Shown: one piece after another, positions 13,830 through 16,056 of the stretch
Layout: each line of letters starts with the position of its first letter
Numbering within the stretch: the first letter of the stretch is position 1
Assembly: GCA_003252195.1 (NCBI GenBank)
Contig: QKFK01000139.1
Location: forward strand, 1 to 16,056
DNA length: 16,056 bases
Direction of reading: 5' to 3'
Origin: Rhodospirillales bacterium
GTDB lineage: Bacteria; Pseudomonadota; Alphaproteobacteria; QKFK01; SZUA-500
The notes under the pieces: generated by a model
What the model saw: the letters and a program-made list of their open reading frames with translations, nothing else
Database searches by the model: none
What the model was told of the DNA's origin: nothing
Program-made: the position numbers and the translations under genes

Positions 13830-15850
13830 TGGCTGAATATTATCTAGACGATTATGCAATTGATAGTTCGGGGTATGTAGGAAGCGGAACAGTCGGAGCT
13901 GTAGTGCAAGGCACCCAATACGGCGCTAATTCCACAAACAAAACAGTTGACAAAATTTTATGCGTTGTTTTTCCCCCAGCACCAACAATGGAAAAAAAAG
14001 CTTACGTTAAGTCGGATTTATATGCCTACGTTACCGGGAAACGAACAGTAATAACAGGAACGCTTAATAATGGATATGCTTACGCTGAAACAATTGGTAT
14101 GTCGATGAATTGGTACGACTTACAAACAATTGATGTTTCATATCATGAAGCGGCATTATCAAATCTTGTTATCAATAGTTATAACTGCATCCAAAAAAGG
14201 TGGGGCTATTGGATGGGTGGTGAAGCTGAATACCGTGTTGGACTATACTATGGTGTAATTAATGGAGGTTTTTACAGTAACGTATTGTACACCTTTGACT
14301 TTGCGTTAGAAATTTCCAACCATCTAAGCACACATAAACCATATAGGCGGGTAACTTTCGCAGACATTGACACCTATACAACAAACAGGTTTCCGAATAA
14401 ATTTGTTGACAAAAAAGTCGCCAACACTTTTTCATGGGAATTTCGCACACGCAGTTCACCCTCTACAGGAATACCTCTTACTCAAAAATCTGCAAAGCTA
14501 AGATATAGAAATAAAGGTGTGACAGAATATACTGAAATTGCCATTGATGGAAGTCAAAATAGTTATACAATTCCAGCGAATACATTTACTGCTAATAATA
14601 TAGAATGGCAAGTCATTGTTACGTCTGATGATGATATAGAAAGCACACAATCAGATTGGGTCGCAGTTACAACGGTAGATAGTATTCCAAGTACGCAGAT
14701 TGTATCACCTTTAAATGAGTTTATTGATGGAACAAAAGAACAAACATTTAGTTGGCAACACGTTATCGACACGGGAACGGCACAAACTAAATTTGATATG
14801 CAAATTAAAGCAACTGATACATGGGTAGATTTTGCAAGCGAAATAACAACTAATCAATATTATATTGTCGTTGCAGATACATTGCCCGCAGGAACAATCC
14901 AATGGCGAGTTAGAACATATAACACCGATAATATATCGGGAGAATGGTCTGAGCCTGCTGGGATAGTTGCCAGAAGCTCGCCAAAGCCACCATACAACAT
15001 TTCTATTACAGCAACATCAAAGCCAGTTGTAAGATGGCAAGCAGAGGGTCAAACTGCATTTCAGGTAATAGTATATAGCGGTGAAAAACTTGTATACAAT
15101 TCAGGCAAATTAAGAAGTCTTGAAAAAATCCACACCGTTACTGATTATTTGGCAAATGGGAGTTATTCAGTTGCTCTTTATATTTACAATAGCTATGAAT
15201 TAGCATCAGAGCCAACTATACAAACAGTAACAATAGATGCTTTTAAGCCATTAAAGCCAACAGTAATAGCTGAACAAGTCGAAAATGGAGTGCGATTTAC
15301 AGTTACTAACACACAAGATAAAATGCAATTAATCTGCAATGGCAAATTAATATCAGAGTTTAGCAACGCTACAGTATATGATTATACTAATGTTGGAACA
15401 AACAATTATATTATAAGAGTTATTGACAATAACGATAATTTTGAAGATAGCGATGTTGTGACAGCTACAACAATAATTAAAGGTGCTATTATTGCACTTG
15501 CTAACAGTCCGTACAACCTTATTTTTCTAAACTTTTCAAGTGACGAAAGCATAACGAAAACTGGACAAATAGGTTATGAATGTGTAGACGTCCAGTATGC
15601 CGGAAGGGCATATCCATGTTTTGAATTTGGCGAATCACATACACAGACATTCCAATTAAAATATTCTATTTATAATAAATTAGAATTCGAAAAATTTAAA
15701 TCTTTAATAGCGAAAAATGAAACAATAATTTACAGAGATTTTGATGGAAACAAAATTTTCGGAATAATTTCGTCATTTAATTATACCTATCAACCTGGAA
15801 TTTATACTGTCGATTGCGATATTATTGCAACAAATTACGAGGTGGTATAA
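13829..15850 (+). CDS. Distal tail protein with fibronectin-III-like repeats and Dit-like C-terminus
   Basis: A 673-aa protein in the slot normally held by Dit, coupled to the tape measure by TAATG. Residues about 1-190 resemble a beta-rich fibre/stalk domain (KAYVKSDLYAYVTGKRTVIT, IQKRWGYWMGG). From about 195 there are successive Ig/FnIII-like units, each opening with a TFSW-type strand and closing with IEWQVIVTSDD or IQWRVRTYNTDNISGEWSEP (about 195-300, 300-380, 381-470), and a weaker fourth to about 552. The C-terminal part, about 555-673, with LEFEKFKSLIAKNETIIYRD and GIISSFNYTYQPGIY, resembles the terminal beta-sandwich of Dit-family baseplate proteins. FnIII units in phage tails are thought to bind surface carbohydrates. 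Domain borders are judged by eye. Confidence 0.75.
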   Translation: MAEYYLDDYAIDSSGYVGSGTVGAVVQGTQYGANSTNKTVDKILCVVFPPAPTMEKKAYVKSDLYAYVTGKRTVITGTLNNGYAYAETIGMSMNWYDLQTIDVSYHEAALSNLVINSYNCIQKRWGYWMGGEAEYRVGLYYGVINGGFYSNVLYTFDFALEISNHLSTHKPYRRVTFADIDTYTTNRFPNKFVDKKVANTFSWEFRTRSSPSTGIPLTQKSAKLRYRNKGVTEYTEIAIDGSQNSYTIPANTFTANNIEWQVIVTSDDDIESTQSDWVAVTTVDSIPSTQIVSPLNEFIDGTKEQTFSWQHVIDTGTAQTKFDMQIKATDTWVDFASEITTNQYYIVVADTLPAGTIQWRVRTYNTDNISGEWSEPAGIVARSSPKPPYNISITATSKPVVRWQAEGQTAFQVIVYSGEKLVYNSGKLRSLEKIHTVTDYLANGSYSVALYIYNSYELASEPTIQTVTIDAFKPLKPTVIAEQVENGVRFTVTNTQDKMQLICNGKLISEFSNATVYDYTNVGTNNYIIRVIDNNDNFEDSDVVTATTIIKGAIIALANSPYNLIFLNFSSDESITKTGQIGYECVDVQYAGRAYPCFEFGESHTQTFQLKYSIYNKLEFEKFKSLIAKNETIIYRDFDGNKIFGIISSFNYTYQPGIYTVDCDIIATNYEVV

Positions 15851-16056
15851 TGACAGAATTACAAAAAGCCTTATACGCTACAGATGGTACACGAAATGTT
15901 AAATTCAGATACGATTTATTACGCAACGGTGTAAAACATAGTGAATTACTTGTATCAGATGCAAGTGTAACATTTAATAGCGAAAATAGCATTAGTGGCA
16001 CAGCAAGATTTACACTTAAAGACACAAATAATATTAACTGGCTTAATGATACAATT
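15850..16056 (+). CDS. Tail/baseplate protein, N-terminal fragment
   Basis: ATG 15850 overlaps the previous stop (TAATG) and the frame stays open for 69 codons to the window end. The visible part (MTELQKALYATDGTRNVKFR, then LLRNGVKHSELLVSDASVTF and ISGTARFTLKD) looks like a beta-sandwich tail-hub entry domain. Position after the Dit-like gene suggests the tail-associated hub/lysin or receptor-binding assembly. Family not certain from this fragment. Confidence 0.7.
   Translation, partial: MTELQKALYATDGTRNVKFRYDLLRNGVKHSELLVSDASVTFNSENSISGTARFTLKDTNNINWLNDTI

Overview
The window is a left-to-right head-and-tail morphogenesis module of a tailed temperate phage, most likely an integrated siphovirus prophage of a low-GC Gram-positive host in the Clostridia. 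This rests on AGGAGG-type ribosome binding sites, AT-rich DNA, and a gene order and protein families of the Listeria A118 / clostridial prophage type. The host assignment is inference; no host gene is visible.

Layout. Bases 1-223 hold the C-terminal end of a beta-class DNA adenine/cytosine-N4 methyltransferase. Bases 291-1486 form an AT-rich accessory cassette with its own promoters and terminator: a two-TM membrane protein with a possible GAF-like sensor domain (430-1278) and a 50-aa charged partner (1292-1444). Packaging and head genes follow: small terminase (1518-2234), large terminase (2234-3503), A118-type portal (3505-4839) and a minor capsid protein (4839-6581) with a grafted C-terminal JAMM-like domain. 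A second accessory cassette (6581-7390) interrupts the head genes. It holds a 41-aa acidic ORF, a terminator, a promoter, a single-TM protein and another terminator. Then come scaffold (7485-8034), major capsid (8053-8925), a 54-aa leucine-zipper ORF, four connector/completion proteins, the major tail protein (10680-11177), two tail chaperone-type genes, a tape measure (12225-13829), a fibronectin-III/Dit-like distal tail protein (13829-15850) and the start of a further tail protein running off the end.

The structural genes are tightly packed, with many TAATG or ATGA stop-start overlaps, so they read as one co-transcribed, translationally coupled unit. The two accessory cassettes break that pattern. 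Each membrane-protein gene has a TTGnnn-N17-TGGTAAAAT promoter and is closed by an intrinsic terminator, which is the classic 'moron' arrangement.

Two essential morphogenesis genes carry frame-disrupting indels near their 5' ends. The large terminase has one extra T in a T5 run four codons from its start, upstream of the Walker A motif. The scaffold has a 7-bp tandem duplication about 16 codons in. Unless these are sequence errors, the prophage is probably defective for packaging and capsid assembly. Other points of interest are two 10-bp perfect palindromes 20 bp apart inside terS, read in two different codon frames (candidate packaging site), and the JAMM-domain minor capsid fusion followed by a tiny acidic ORF.
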